A DNA stretch of 64,000 nucleotides from Bacillus sp. FJAT-29814 (lineage in GTDB: Bacteria; Bacillota; Bacilli; Bacillales; Cytobacillaceae): NCBI RefSeq assembly GCF_001510715.1, contig NZ_LMTJ01000005.1:610138-674137 (forward strand). The letters are read 5' to 3'. This document shows, one piece after another, positions 9,783-17,900 of this stretch. Both the position numbers and the translations under genes were made by a program. The notes under the pieces were generated by a model that ran no database searches, was not told where the DNA came from, and worked only from the letters and a program-made list of their open reading frames with translations. Each line of letters starts with the position of its first letter. Within the stretch, counting starts at the first letter, position 1.

Positions 9783-10166
9783 ATGTTTCGCCACATGATG
9801 AATGGAAAAATCCATCGTGCAACAGTCACAGAAGCAAACTTAAACTATGTGGGCAGTATTACAATAGATGTAGATATTTTAGATGCGGTTGGCATGATTG
9901 CCAATGAAAAGGTGCAAATCGTCAACAATAATAACGGAGCCAGGTTTGAAACCTACATTATTCCGGGAGAACGTGGCAGCGGGGTGATTTGCATAAACGG
10001 CGCCGCCGCCCGTCTTGCCCAGCCTGGTGACATCGTGATCATTATTTCCTATGCAATAGTACTGGAGGAAAAACTTTCCTCCCACCAGCCAAAAGTTGCG
10101 ATTATGGGAGAAAACAATACAATCAAGGAACTGATTAAAGCAGAACCGGCACATACAATCATGTAA
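9783..10166 (+). CDS. panD: Aspartate 1-decarboxylase PanD (pro-enzyme)
   Basis: Makes beta-alanine from aspartate for PanC. The 127-residue pro-enzyme cleaves itself between Gly24 and Ser25, visible as VGSITID, to create the pyruvoyl group. NGAARL and the Tyr-containing IIISYA stretch are also present. GGGGAGG lies upstream. A terminator closes the panBCD operon. Confidence 0.95.
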   Translation: MFRHMMNGKIHRATVTEANLNYVGSITIDVDILDAVGMIANEKVQIVNNNNGARFETYIIPGERGSGVICINGAAARLAQPGDIVIIISYAIVLEEKLSSHQPKVAIMGENNTIKELIKAEPAHTIM

Positions 10167-10171
10167 CCAGT

Positions 10172-10206
10172 GAAAGGTCTCCATTTAGGGGACCTTTCTG
10201 TTTATT
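10172..10206 (+). terminator. panBCD terminator
   Basis: Stem AAAGGTC/GACCTTT with a loop of about ten bases, followed by a T-rich tail. Confidence 0.7.
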
Positions 10207-10282
10207 CGGCTTACAATTTCGTTTTTCTTTTTCGCTATTTTATGATACCGTTTAAGGAATGAAGCTTTGGGGTGTTAATCAA

Positions 10283-13087
10283 ATGTTAAATAATAAATAT
10301 GTTGTAATCGATTTGGAGACCACGGGCAATCTTCCCAAAAAAGGCGACAGGATTATCCAGTTTGCAGCGGTGGTTATCGAAAATGGAATCATAACTGAAA
10401 AATTCTCATCACTTATCAATCCCCAAAAATCTATCCCGGTATTTATTGAAGAATTAACCGGTATTAATGACGATATGGTTAAAGATGCTCCTGTTTTTTC
10501 GGAAATAGGTGCCAAAGTAATGGCGCTGTTGGATGGGGCTTATTTTGTGGCGCATAATGTTTTATTTGATCTGTCTTTTCTTCAGGAAGAATTGCTTCAA
10601 GCAGGATTTGACGGGTTTTACGGTTCAGTTCTCGATACAGTAGAAATGGCACGGATTCTATATCCGACTGCAGACGGCTATAAGCTGTCAGACTTGGCCG
10701 AGAGAGAGGGGCTAAAACACGACCGCCCCCATCAGGCGGACAGCGATGCTGAGGTTACTGCGCAGTTGTTTCTTATCTTTATAAAACGGTTGACTCAATT
10801 GCCCCTGATTACGTTAAGGCAGCTATTGCCGTTATCCGGAGGATTAAAAAGTGATTTGCAGCAATTGCTCGATGAGTTATTGGAAGATCCGGAGCTATCA
10901 GAGATGGACCTGCCCGATACTATTGAACTTTATAAAGGCTTGGCCATTAAAAAATCTTCTTTGACTCCGGAAGACGGAAGGACAGACCAAGCTATTTCTT
11001 ACCCTGAAAATGAAGAGAAAAAAACGGATTTAATCAGCAGAGCATTTAATTTTTATGAGAAACGACTAGGGCAGTTTGCAATGATGGATACTGTCTTTCG
11101 CGCGTTTGAGCGGGAACAGCACACACTCATTGAAGCGGGAACCGGTGTTGGAAAATCATTGGGATACTTATTCCCTGCAGCATATTTTTCCAAAATGAAA
11201 CAAAGCCCGGTTGTTGTCAGCACCCACACAATCCAACTGCAGGAGCAGTTATTATATAAGGAAATTCCGCTTCTTAGGAATATTCTTCCCTTCCCAATCA
11301 GGACTGTTTTGCTGAAAGGACGAAACCACTATATCAGTTTGGCAAGATTTCGGCAAAGCTTGCTGGAAGAGAACGATAATTACGATACAACACTATCAAA
11401 GATGCAAATTCTTATTTGGCTTACCGAGACAGAAACGGGAGACAAGGATGAATTAAATTTATCAAGCGGCGGGCAAATCTATTGGAATAAAATCAAGAAT
11501 GACGGTGACATTTATTCAAAAAAGCATGATCGCGAGGAACTGGATTTCTATCAGAGAGCAAAGCAGGATGCACAGGAGGCAAATATCATCATAACGAATC
11601 ATTCCTTGCTATTGAGTGATTTACGTGAAAAGGGTTCGATTCTTCCCGACTATAAGTACGCGGTCATTGATGAAGGGCATCACCTTGAAAAAGCTGCAGT
11701 CCATTATTTTGGTGCCTCTTTGGATTATTTGTCTACAAGAATGTTAATTAGCCAATTTGGCCAATTTGACAATAAACAGCTTTTCTTTGAACTGGAGGAA
11801 CTCCTGAAAAGTGTACCTGCATCCGGCAACATGGTTTGGCAGGTGTTTGAAATGGAGCAATTGGTGCTCAACTTGAATTATGAAATGGATGAATTTTTCA
11901 AGCTGCTGGCGTTGTTTGCAAAACGGAAGCTGGCCAACAAAAATGGATATTTTCGTTCCAAGGTGCGCTTTTCCCCATTGGAAGGCAGTAAAGAAAGCAA
12001 GGCTGTGCTGCACAGTGCCGAAAGGTTCAGCTTCTTAATTAAAGATTTACAGGAGGCGATTCGTGAAAGATTACAGTTGGTTTGGGAGCAGAACCACAAG
12101 TTGACGAAGAGCCAAGGAAGCAAACTTGAGGAGCTATTTATCTTTTTAAATGAGTTGGAGGAGTTAAGAACTAGGCTGAAGGCCTGCTTCATCCACGAGT
12201 CAAGGGATGTAAAATGGATTGAAATCGATCTTCGTTCACTGCAAAACGTGACGACGTTTATTGCCCAGCCTGCCTCGGTCGGAGAGCGGTTGAGGGAGCA
12301 GTTTTTTTTAGCCAAAAAAGCTGTTGTCATTACCTCTGCTACTTTAACCGTCAATAAATCCTTTGATTATATGGAAAAGGAATTGGGGCTCGATGCTGCA
12401 TGCACTATGCAGCTGCAGATACCGTCACCATTTGTATACAAAGACCAGGTACGGATGCTCATACCAGAGGACCTCCCGGAAATAAACAGCGTATCATTAG
12501 ATGAATATGTCATCGCCATCACAGAGCATATCATTACAATTGCTGAAGCAACCAAGGGAAGAATGCTGCTGCTGTTTACTGCCTACGATATGCTGAAGAA
12601 AACGTATGAATTAATCAGAGAGAGCGGCTTTTTAGATGATTACGTGTTGATTGCCCAAGGCATTACGAGCGGTAGTAGAACGAGGCTCACGAGAAATTTC
12701 CAGCGCTATGATAAGGCAATACTGCTTGGAACAAGCAGTTTTTGGGAGGGGGTGGACATTCCCGGCGAAGATCTATCCTGTTTAGTTATTGTCAGGCTGC
12801 CATTTAGTCCCCCGGATGAGCCGCTTACCGAGGCTAAATGTCAATTGATCCAAAACCGGGGCGGCAATCCGTTCTCAGAATATTCGCTGCCGGAAGCTAT
12901 AATCAGATTCAAGCAGGGATTTGGCCGATTAATCCGTACCGAAACCGATAAAGGTGTCGTGGTTGTTTTTGATAAAAGAATTGTGACTGCTAAGTACGGG
13001 ACGTGCTTTTTGAACTCAATTCCTCTGGTTGAAATTAAAAAAGGACCCATCAATGAAATAATAACGGCAATAGAATCCTGGCTTTGA
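10283..13087 (+). CDS. dinG: DinG-type helicase/exonuclease with N-terminal DnaQ-like domain
   Basis: A 934-residue protein: an N-terminal 3'-5' exonuclease domain (VVIDLETTG, then VAHNVLFD and HQADSDAEVT carrying the DEDDh residues), then a superfamily 2 XPD/DinG-like motor with Walker A AGTGVGKS near residue 284 and DEGH near 463, and GRLIRTETDKG near the C-terminus. No cluster-binding cysteines are visible between Walker A and DEGH, so it lacks the iron-sulfur domain of E. coli DinG, as known for Firmicute DinG. The start ATG 10283 is preferred over 10259 because GGGGTG lies nine bases upstream. Confidence 0.92.
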   Translation: MLNNKYVVIDLETTGNLPKKGDRIIQFAAVVIENGIITEKFSSLINPQKSIPVFIEELTGINDDMVKDAPVFSEIGAKVMALLDGAYFVAHNVLFDLSFLQEELLQAGFDGFYGSVLDTVEMARILYPTADGYKLSDLAEREGLKHDRPHQADSDAEVTAQLFLIFIKRLTQLPLITLRQLLPLSGGLKSDLQQLLDELLEDPELSEMDLPDTIELYKGLAIKKSSLTPEDGRTDQAISYPENEEKKTDLISRAFNFYEKRLGQFAMMDTVFRAFEREQHTLIEAGTGVGKSLGYLFPAAYFSKMKQSPVVVSTHTIQLQEQLLYKEIPLLRNILPFPIRTVLLKGRNHYISLARFRQSLLEENDNYDTTLSKMQILIWLTETETGDKDELNLSSGGQIYWNKIKNDGDIYSKKHDREELDFYQRAKQDAQEANIIITNHSLLLSDLREKGSILPDYKYAVIDEGHHLEKAAVHYFGASLDYLSTRMLISQFGQFDNKQLFFELEELLKSVPASGNMVWQVFEMEQLVLNLNYEMDEFFKLLALFAKRKLANKNGYFRSKVRFSPLEGSKESKAVLHSAERFSFLIKDLQEAIRERLQLVWEQNHKLTKSQGSKLEELFIFLNELEELRTRLKACFIHESRDVKWIEIDLRSLQNVTTFIAQPASVGERLREQFFLAKKAVVITSATLTVNKSFDYMEKELGLDAACTMQLQIPSPFVYKDQVRMLIPEDLPEINSVSLDEYVIAITEHIITIAEATKGRMLLLFTAYDMLKKTYELIRESGFLDDYVLIAQGITSGSRTRLTRNFQRYDKAILLGTSSFWEGVDIPGEDLSCLVIVRLPFSPPDEPLTEAKCQLIQNRGGNPFSEYSLPEAIIRFKQGFGRLIRTETDKGVVVVFDKRIVTAKYGTCFLNSIPLVEIKKGPINEIITAIESWL

Positions 13088-13105
13088 TAAAAATTTGAAA
13101 AATTA

Positions 13106-13124
13106 CCCATACTAATAGTATGGG
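13106..13124 (+). repeat. 19-bp perfect palindrome overlapping a ribosome binding site
   Basis: CCCATACTAATAGTATGGG, nine-base arms around one A. Its right arm supplies the first G's of the GGGAGG site (13122-13127) of the next gene, so folding of the mRNA would hide that site; alternatively it is a protein operator. Confidence 0.6.
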
Positions 13125-13135
13125 AGGTATGTAGG

Positions 13136-13987
13136 ATGAGACTCTTACTAATACTATTTTCCTTAATGCTCCCGGCTTTATCAGTGACAGCCGGGGCACC
13201 ATCGATTTCAAGCAAGGTTGAAAATATAGAGTTAAATATAAAAGACCACGAGATGGCCGTGACATTTATCGGTCTGTCTTCTGGAGAAGCGACATTGATT
13301 CAGGGACCAAATAACGAAAACATCCTAGTTAATACAGGAAAGGAAGATACCGCGGCAGAGCTTGAAGGGTGGCTCCGCCTTTACGATGTTAAAAGGATCG
13401 GCACGCTAATCCTGACATCAGACGGATCTGGCCTTTCCTTTCGGCATGTCAATCATTTAATTGAGAAATATCAGATTAAAAAGATCATTACAACCTCTAA
13501 AATAGCACCATTGGTTACCAGCGAGTTGAAACAGCAAAACCTTCTTCCAGTACTGGCATGGAATGAGGGAACCAAGGAAACACTTCTTCCCGATTTAACC
13601 TTAGAGGTTGAATTCGCAGGTACAGGTGAAGATGAAGGCATGGATATTATGTTGAGCTTTTTTAAACATCGGGTCTTTCTTATGTCTTCCTATAGTGACC
13701 GCGCTGAGGAAGAATTGTTTAAAAAGAATCTGCAGGACATCAATGTTTTTAAAATCCCAAACTGCACCAAAGAAGATTCTTTATCTGAAAAATTGATACA
13801 ATACTTAAATCCGGAAATTTCGGTTTTGTTTACATCGGAGGAAAAACATCCCGACCACGAAATTCTTCACCATTTGCAAGCTTCATGGTCGGAAGTTTAT
13901 TTTACAAAACGGCATGGTACGATCACCTTAAAATTTACTGACTCTAAATATGAGGTGTTTACCATACCGCATGAAGCGGAACAGTAG
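13136..13987 (+). CDS. Exported ComEC-like metallo-beta-lactamase-fold protein lacking metal ligands
   Basis: 283 residues with an N-terminal signal sequence (about 1-21, MRLLLILFSLMLPALSVTAG). The rest follows the ComEC C-terminal nuclease-like domain order: FIGLSSGEATLIQ for FxDVGQGDxxLI, NILVNTG for LIDTG, LILTSDGSGLS for LTHxDxDHIG, MSSYSDRAEEEL for TGDxxxxAEEEL, a later KHPDHEILHHL for HPHPEVL, and HGTITLKF for DGTITI. Every position that normally binds metal (HxDxDH, the GD aspartate, GHHGS) is replaced, so hydrolysis is unlikely; a binding or structural role is inferred. B. subtilis has no gene here between dinG and ypmA. GGGAGG lies upstream and overlaps a palindrome. Confidence 0.75.
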   Translation: MRLLLILFSLMLPALSVTAGAPSISSKVENIELNIKDHEMAVTFIGLSSGEATLIQGPNNENILVNTGKEDTAAELEGWLRLYDVKRIGTLILTSDGSGLSFRHVNHLIEKYQIKKIITTSKIAPLVTSELKQQNLLPVLAWNEGTKETLLPDLTLEVEFAGTGEDEGMDIMLSFFKHRVFLMSSYSDRAEEELFKKNLQDINVFKIPNCTKEDSLSEKLIQYLNPEISVLFTSEEKHPDHEILHHLQASWSEVYFTKRHGTITLKFTDSKYEVFTIPHEAEQ

Positions 13988-14112
13988 GCCGGTATAATAA
14001 AAAAATTTATTTGTAAGCGTTTTGATGGGGGACAGGTTTTAGGTAATATTGATATAATAGTGGTTAGAATCTTTGCTAACAAGCTTGAAAAGAGAAAAGT
14101 GGAGGAGAATCA

Positions 14113-14283
14113 ATGGAAAGCAAAATTGAAGTGCTCTCAACGGTTAAAGTTCAATATGGCTCCGACCTTTATAAAATCGTTGATGCACTGAATCGAACAT
14201 TAAAACATCAAGACCTCATGTTTGGACTCGCCCTTGATAAAGAAGATCAAAACAAAGCAATCTTTACGATATATCGTACATAA
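14113..14283 (+). CDS. ypmA: YpmA family small protein
   Basis: A 56-residue ORF starting at ATG 14113 behind GGAGGAGA, beginning MESKIEVLSTVKVQYGSD. Sequence and position just before ypmB match B. subtilis YpmA, a conserved small protein of unknown function. Soluble by composition, no cysteines. A good -10 (TATAAT at 14053-14058) lies upstream but its -35 is poor. It ends 12 bases before ypmB. Confidence 0.85.
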   Translation: MESKIEVLSTVKVQYGSDLYKIVDALNRTLKHQDLMFGLALDKEDQNKAIFTIYRT

Positions 14284-14295
14284 AGAAGTGATAAA

Positions 14296-14769
14296 GTGAA
14301 AAAATGGATTCTTATTTTAATAGCTGTTGTTATTGCTGCTTTGGGAACTTCAATTAAAGTGTATCTCAGTGCAACTGAACCGCTGAAGGACGCTCAAAAT
14401 AAAGCGATTGCCCGAGCCAGCGCCCAAGTGCATTTCAGCAAGGTTGAGGATTTTCATATTTATAATGGTCTTGAAACTGTCTATGTGATTGAAGGTGAAA
14501 ATCAGGACGGCAAGGAAATTATTGCATGGGTTCCTGATAAAAAAGGCAAAATTATTGTAAAGAAAGCAGCGGAAGGCCTGACAAAGCAGGAAGCGGTTCA
14601 GAAATTACTTGAAGAAAAAAATCCTGAAAAGATCATATCAGTCCGATTGGGTTTAGAAAAAAATATCCCGTTATGGGAAATTTATTATCGTTCAGACAAT
14701 GATTTAATAAATTATTATTATATTCATTTTGAAACAGGAGAATGGCTGAAGAAAATTGAAAATCTTTAG
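14296..14769 (+). CDS. ypmB: Membrane-anchored PepSY-like protein YpmB
   Basis: 157 residues from a GTG start, with an N-terminal membrane anchor (KKWILILIAVVIAALGTSIKV) and an extracellular part holding two PepSY-like (DUF5590) units: the segment with VYVIEGENQDGKEIIAWVP and the C-terminal one ending in YYIHFETGEWLKKI. PepSY domains are thought to modulate proteases; the role of YpmB is not known. Its end lies 25 bases before the aspB start, so the two are probably co-transcribed. Confidence 0.85.
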   Translation: MKKWILILIAVVIAALGTSIKVYLSATEPLKDAQNKAIARASAQVHFSKVEDFHIYNGLETVYVIEGENQDGKEIIAWVPDKKGKIIVKKAAEGLTKQEAVQKLLEEKNPEKIISVRLGLEKNIPLWEIYYRSDNDLINYYYIHFETGEWLKKIENL

Positions 14770-14794
14770 CCCAGCGATGAATGGAGGAGAAGTT

Positions 14795-15988
14795 ATGGCA
14801 GTGCAATTGGCGAATCGGGTGTTGTCTCTGACACCTTCATCAACCCTGGCGATTACCGCTAAAGCAAAAGAGTTAAAGGAACAAGGGGAAGATGTAATTG
14901 GCTTGGGGGCAGGGGAGCCTGATTTTAATACACCGGAGCATATTTTGAAAGCTGCCGAAAAGTCGATGTATGAAGGACATACGAAGTACACGCCTTCAGC
15001 AGGTTTGCCGGCATTGAAGCAGGCAATTATCAAGAAATTTAAGGAAGATCAAGGACTCAGCTTTAAGCCAAACGAAATTATCGTTGGCAATGGGGCGAAG
15101 CATGTTTTATATACTCTATTTCAGGTCTTGTTAAATGACGGGGATGAGGTTATTATTCCGACTCCTTATTGGGTTAGCTATCCGGAACAAGTCAAATTGG
15201 CCGGCGGTGTTCCGGTCTACATTGACGGGTTAGAAGAAAATCAATTTAAAATCACGGCCGAACAGTTGCGAAATTCAATTACAGCTAGAACAAAGGCGGT
15301 AATTATAAACTCTCCAAGCAATCCGACAGGTGTGCTTTATACGGAAGCAGAGTTACTGGAGTTGGGCAAAGTCTGCCTCGAGCATAATGTGCTAGTCGTA
15401 TCTGATGAAATATATGAAAAACTCGTATACGGCAGTTCCAAGCATGTGTCCATTGCTCAACTTTCTCCGCAATTAAAAGAGCAAACGATTATTATTAATG
15501 GGGTTTCCAAGTCCCATTCAATGACTGGCTGGAGAATAGGCTATGCTGCCGGAAATAAACAAATTATCGAGGCAATGACCAACTTGGCAAGCCATAGCAC
15601 TTCCAACCCGACTACTACTGCCCAATACGCTGCCATCGCAGCCTACAATGGACCGCAGGACGCAGTCGAAGAAATGCGCCGGGCATTTGAAGAAAGACTG
15701 GAAATCATTTACGACAAATTGGTTTCCATTCCGGGCTTCACCTGTGTAAAGCCACAAGGGGCATTCTACCTTTATCCAAATGTCAAGCGCGCGGCAGAAA
15801 TGACCGGCTATCAAACGGTGGATGATTTCGTTTCTGGTCTCCTTGAGGAAGCCAAGGTCGCCGTGATTCCGGGCTCCGGTTTCGGAACACCGGAAAATAT
15901 CCGGCTTTCCTATGCAACCTCGCTCCAGCAACTGGAAAAAGCAGTAACGAGAATCAATGATTTCGTGACAGCAAAAGTAAAAGCTTAA
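14795..15988 (+). CDS. aspB: Aspartate aminotransferase AspB
   Basis: A class I PLP-dependent transaminase interconverting aspartate/oxaloacetate with glutamate/2-oxoglutarate. Visible: NPTGVLY, VVSDEIYEKLVYG (Asp binding the PLP ring nitrogen, then Tyr), the Schiff-base lysine in NGVSKSHSMTGWRIGY and the C-terminal substrate Arg in ENIRLSYATS. ATG 14795 sits behind GGAGGAGAA; the open frame extends into ypmB but without support. 397 residues. It is followed by a terminator instead of asnS. Confidence 0.93.
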   Translation: MAVQLANRVLSLTPSSTLAITAKAKELKEQGEDVIGLGAGEPDFNTPEHILKAAEKSMYEGHTKYTPSAGLPALKQAIIKKFKEDQGLSFKPNEIIVGNGAKHVLYTLFQVLLNDGDEVIIPTPYWVSYPEQVKLAGGVPVYIDGLEENQFKITAEQLRNSITARTKAVIINSPSNPTGVLYTEAELLELGKVCLEHNVLVVSDEIYEKLVYGSSKHVSIAQLSPQLKEQTIIINGVSKSHSMTGWRIGYAAGNKQIIEAMTNLASHSTSNPTTTAQYAAIAAYNGPQDAVEEMRRAFEERLEIIYDKLVSIPGFTCVKPQGAFYLYPNVKRAAEMTGYQTVDDFVSGLLEEAKVAVIPGSGFGTPENIRLSYATSLQQLEKAVTRINDFVTAKVKA

Positions 15989-15993
15989 TGCAA

Positions 15994-16024
15994 TCAAAAA
16001 GTCTGCGGGACGCAGGCTTTTTGA
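15994..16024 (+). terminator. aspB terminator
   Basis: Strong stem CAAAAAGTCTGCG/CGCAGGCTTTTTG with a three-base loop; the T-rich right arm doubles as tail. Confidence 0.85.
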
Positions 16025-16105
16025 TTTCTTTACCATCCTTGGATACCTAATACTCTTACCCGAGGTCAAGGTTCATGATATACTAAACAGTGAGGTGTCC
16101 AATGA

Positions 16106-16804
16106 ATGAAAGAAAACCTATTAGCATGGCTTGAGGAAGGCCAAATAACTGTTCCAGCCCTTTTATTTTCTGAATATCGCAATCTTAATATGACAGAAGT
16201 AGAACTTGTCCTATTGCTAAATATCTTAACTTTTTTGGAAAAAGGAAATGAATTTCCTACTCCCGAGGAGCTTTCGGCAAGGATGACAATCTCGATTTCC
16301 GAATGTCATGAAATGCTAAGAAGGCTTATTCAGCGGGGCTGCTTGGAAATTATGGATGAATATTCAAAAGAAGGTATTCGCTTTGAAAAGTACTCCATTA
16401 AACCTTTATGGGAAAAGCTCGTCAACCAGTTTCTAAATAATAATCGCCTAAACCAAGAACAAAGCAAGAAGGCGGATGAAACTGACTTATATACGTGCTT
16501 TGAACAAGAGTTTGGCCGACCGTTATCACCGTTCGAATGCGAATCGCTGGCAATGTGGATGGATGACGACCACCATGACCCAGTCATTATCAAGGCCGCT
16601 CTAAGAGAGGCGGTTATGTCAGGAAAATTAAATTTCCGCTATATTGATAGAATTCTGTTTGAATGGAAAAAGAACGGAATCAAAACGATTGAACAGGCTA
16701 AAAACCAAGGGCGTAAATTCCGCCAAAAACAGGTACAAAAGCTTGGAAACAAAGAGGGCTCCAGCCAACCAGCCGTACCATTTTACAATTGGCTTGAACA
16801 ATAA
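16106..16804 (+). CDS. dnaD: Replication initiation protein DnaD
   Basis: 232 residues. The N-terminal winged-helix (residues about 1-110) gives the oligomerisation scaffold; the C-terminal DnaD/DnaB2 domain (about 130-195) shows the YxxxIxxxW motif as YIDRILFEW, which contacts DNA. DnaD acts with DnaA and DnaB to load the replicative helicase in Firmicutes. It is followed 67 bases later by nth, the B. subtilis order. Confidence 0.92.
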   Translation: MKENLLAWLEEGQITVPALLFSEYRNLNMTEVELVLLLNILTFLEKGNEFPTPEELSARMTISISECHEMLRRLIQRGCLEIMDEYSKEGIRFEKYSIKPLWEKLVNQFLNNNRLNQEQSKKADETDLYTCFEQEFGRPLSPFECESLAMWMDDDHHDPVIIKAALREAVMSGKLNFRYIDRILFEWKKNGIKTIEQAKNQGRKFRQKQVQKLGNKEGSSQPAVPFYNWLEQ

Positions 16805-16871
16805 TTTTAACCTGGACGAGAGGCATCTTCTCTCGTTTATTTACTTTATTAGAGCATGGGAGGGAGATGTA

Positions 16872-17537
16872 ATGCTTAACAATGGACAAATTCGCTATTG
16901 TCTGGACAAAATCGGTGAAATGTTTCCCGATGCACATTGCGAATTAAACCATTCCAATCCGTTTGAACTGATCATAGCAGTTTCGCTATCCGCGCAGTGT
17001 ACCGACGCCCTCGTCAACAAGGTGACGAAGGACTTATTTAAAAAATACAAAACACCAGAGGATTACTTGAGTGTCCCTCTTGAAGAACTGCAAAATGATA
17101 TTCGTTCGATTGGACTATATCGGAATAAGGCCAAAAATATTCAAAGTCTTTGCCGTCTGGTTTTGGATGAATATGCTGGTGATATTCCTACTGACAGAGA
17201 TGAACTGACCAAGCTACCGGGGGTTGGCCGAAAAACTGCCAATGTTGTGGTGTCTGTTGCCTTTGGCATTCCAGCCATTGCAGTCGATACCCATGTGGAG
17301 CGGGTAAGTAAGCGTTTGGGGATCTGCCGCTGGAAGGATTCCGTCCTTGAGGTAGAAAAAACCTTGATGCGAAAGGTTCCCAAACAGGAGTGGTCAGACA
17401 CTCATCACCGGTTAATCTTCTTCGGCAGGTATCACTGCAAGGCGCAAAACCCGCAATGTCCATCTTGTCCATTATTGGAGCTGTGCAGGGAAGGAAAGAA
17501 ACGGATGAAGGGACTGAAGGCAGTCAATGGAAAGTAA
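16872..17537 (+). CDS. nth: Endonuclease III (DNA glycosylase/AP lyase)
   Basis: Removes oxidised pyrimidines and cuts abasic sites. The helix-hairpin-helix LPGVGRKTANVV carries the catalytic Lys; VDTHVERV carries the catalytic Asp; the C-terminal [4Fe-4S] motif C-x6-C-x2-C-x5-C is complete (residues about 198-214). ATG 16872 behind GGGAGATG gives 221 residues, the family length. The end overlaps ypoC by 11 bases. Confidence 0.95.
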   Translation: MLNNGQIRYCLDKIGEMFPDAHCELNHSNPFELIIAVSLSAQCTDALVNKVTKDLFKKYKTPEDYLSVPLEELQNDIRSIGLYRNKAKNIQSLCRLVLDEYAGDIPTDRDELTKLPGVGRKTANVVVSVAFGIPAIAVDTHVERVSKRLGICRWKDSVLEVEKTLMRKVPKQEWSDTHHRLIFFGRYHCKAQNPQCPSCPLLELCREGKKRMKGLKAVNGK

Positions 17538-17886
17538 ACTGACTGTTTCCAACCTGCTTGAGGAATGGAAGATTGTAAAAATAAAGCTCGAACATAACTT
17601 CCGCGAGCGAAATCAACAGGGGACTAAAGAGCTAATGGAACAAGGGATAAACCTGTTTATTCACCTCTTACATTTAACAAACGAGAGCACTGCGGCAGAA
17701 GGGGAACCAGTTCCCTTCGAACAGTTTCACTATAAACCGGTAAACATAGAAGAAAGATTAGGCTTCATCCAAGCAAGGCCAAATTTATTTCACTCCTATC
17801 GCCAGCTTTCAGAACTAATGGTTGAGCAGGAAAAACAATATGTAAAAAAAAACATCAAAAAAAAATCGTCCAGGCATGATGCCTAG
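17527..17886 (+). CDS. ypoC: YpoC family protein
   Basis: A 119-residue protein at the position of B. subtilis ypoC after nth, overlapping its end by 11 bases. Mostly helical and charged, with a very basic Lys-rich C-terminus, part of which is encoded by the left arm of the following terminator. Contains the LGFIQARPNLFHSYRQLSEL stretch typical of this family. Function unknown. Confidence 0.75.
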   Translation: MESKLTVSNLLEEWKIVKIKLEHNFRERNQQGTKELMEQGINLFIHLLHLTNESTAAEGEPVPFEQFHYKPVNIEERLGFIQARPNLFHSYRQLSELMVEQEKQYVKKNIKKKSSRHDA

Positions 17887-17897
17887 ACGATTTTTTT
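17860..17897. terminator. Bidirectional terminator between ypoC and ponA
   Basis: Stem AATCGTCCAGGCA/TGCCTAGACGATT with one mismatch, flanked by A and T runs on both sides; serves the convergent genes. Confidence 0.88.
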
Positions 17898-17900
17898 GTT

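Noticed and set aside
11878..12354. 158-codon minus-strand ORF inside dinG
   Set aside because: Shadow frame of dinG with no site or promoter.
14028..14058. Full sigma-A promoter for ypmA
   Set aside because: TATAAT at 14053 is perfect but the best -35 (GGACAG at 17 bases or GGGACA at 19) is poor, so not listed as a promoter.
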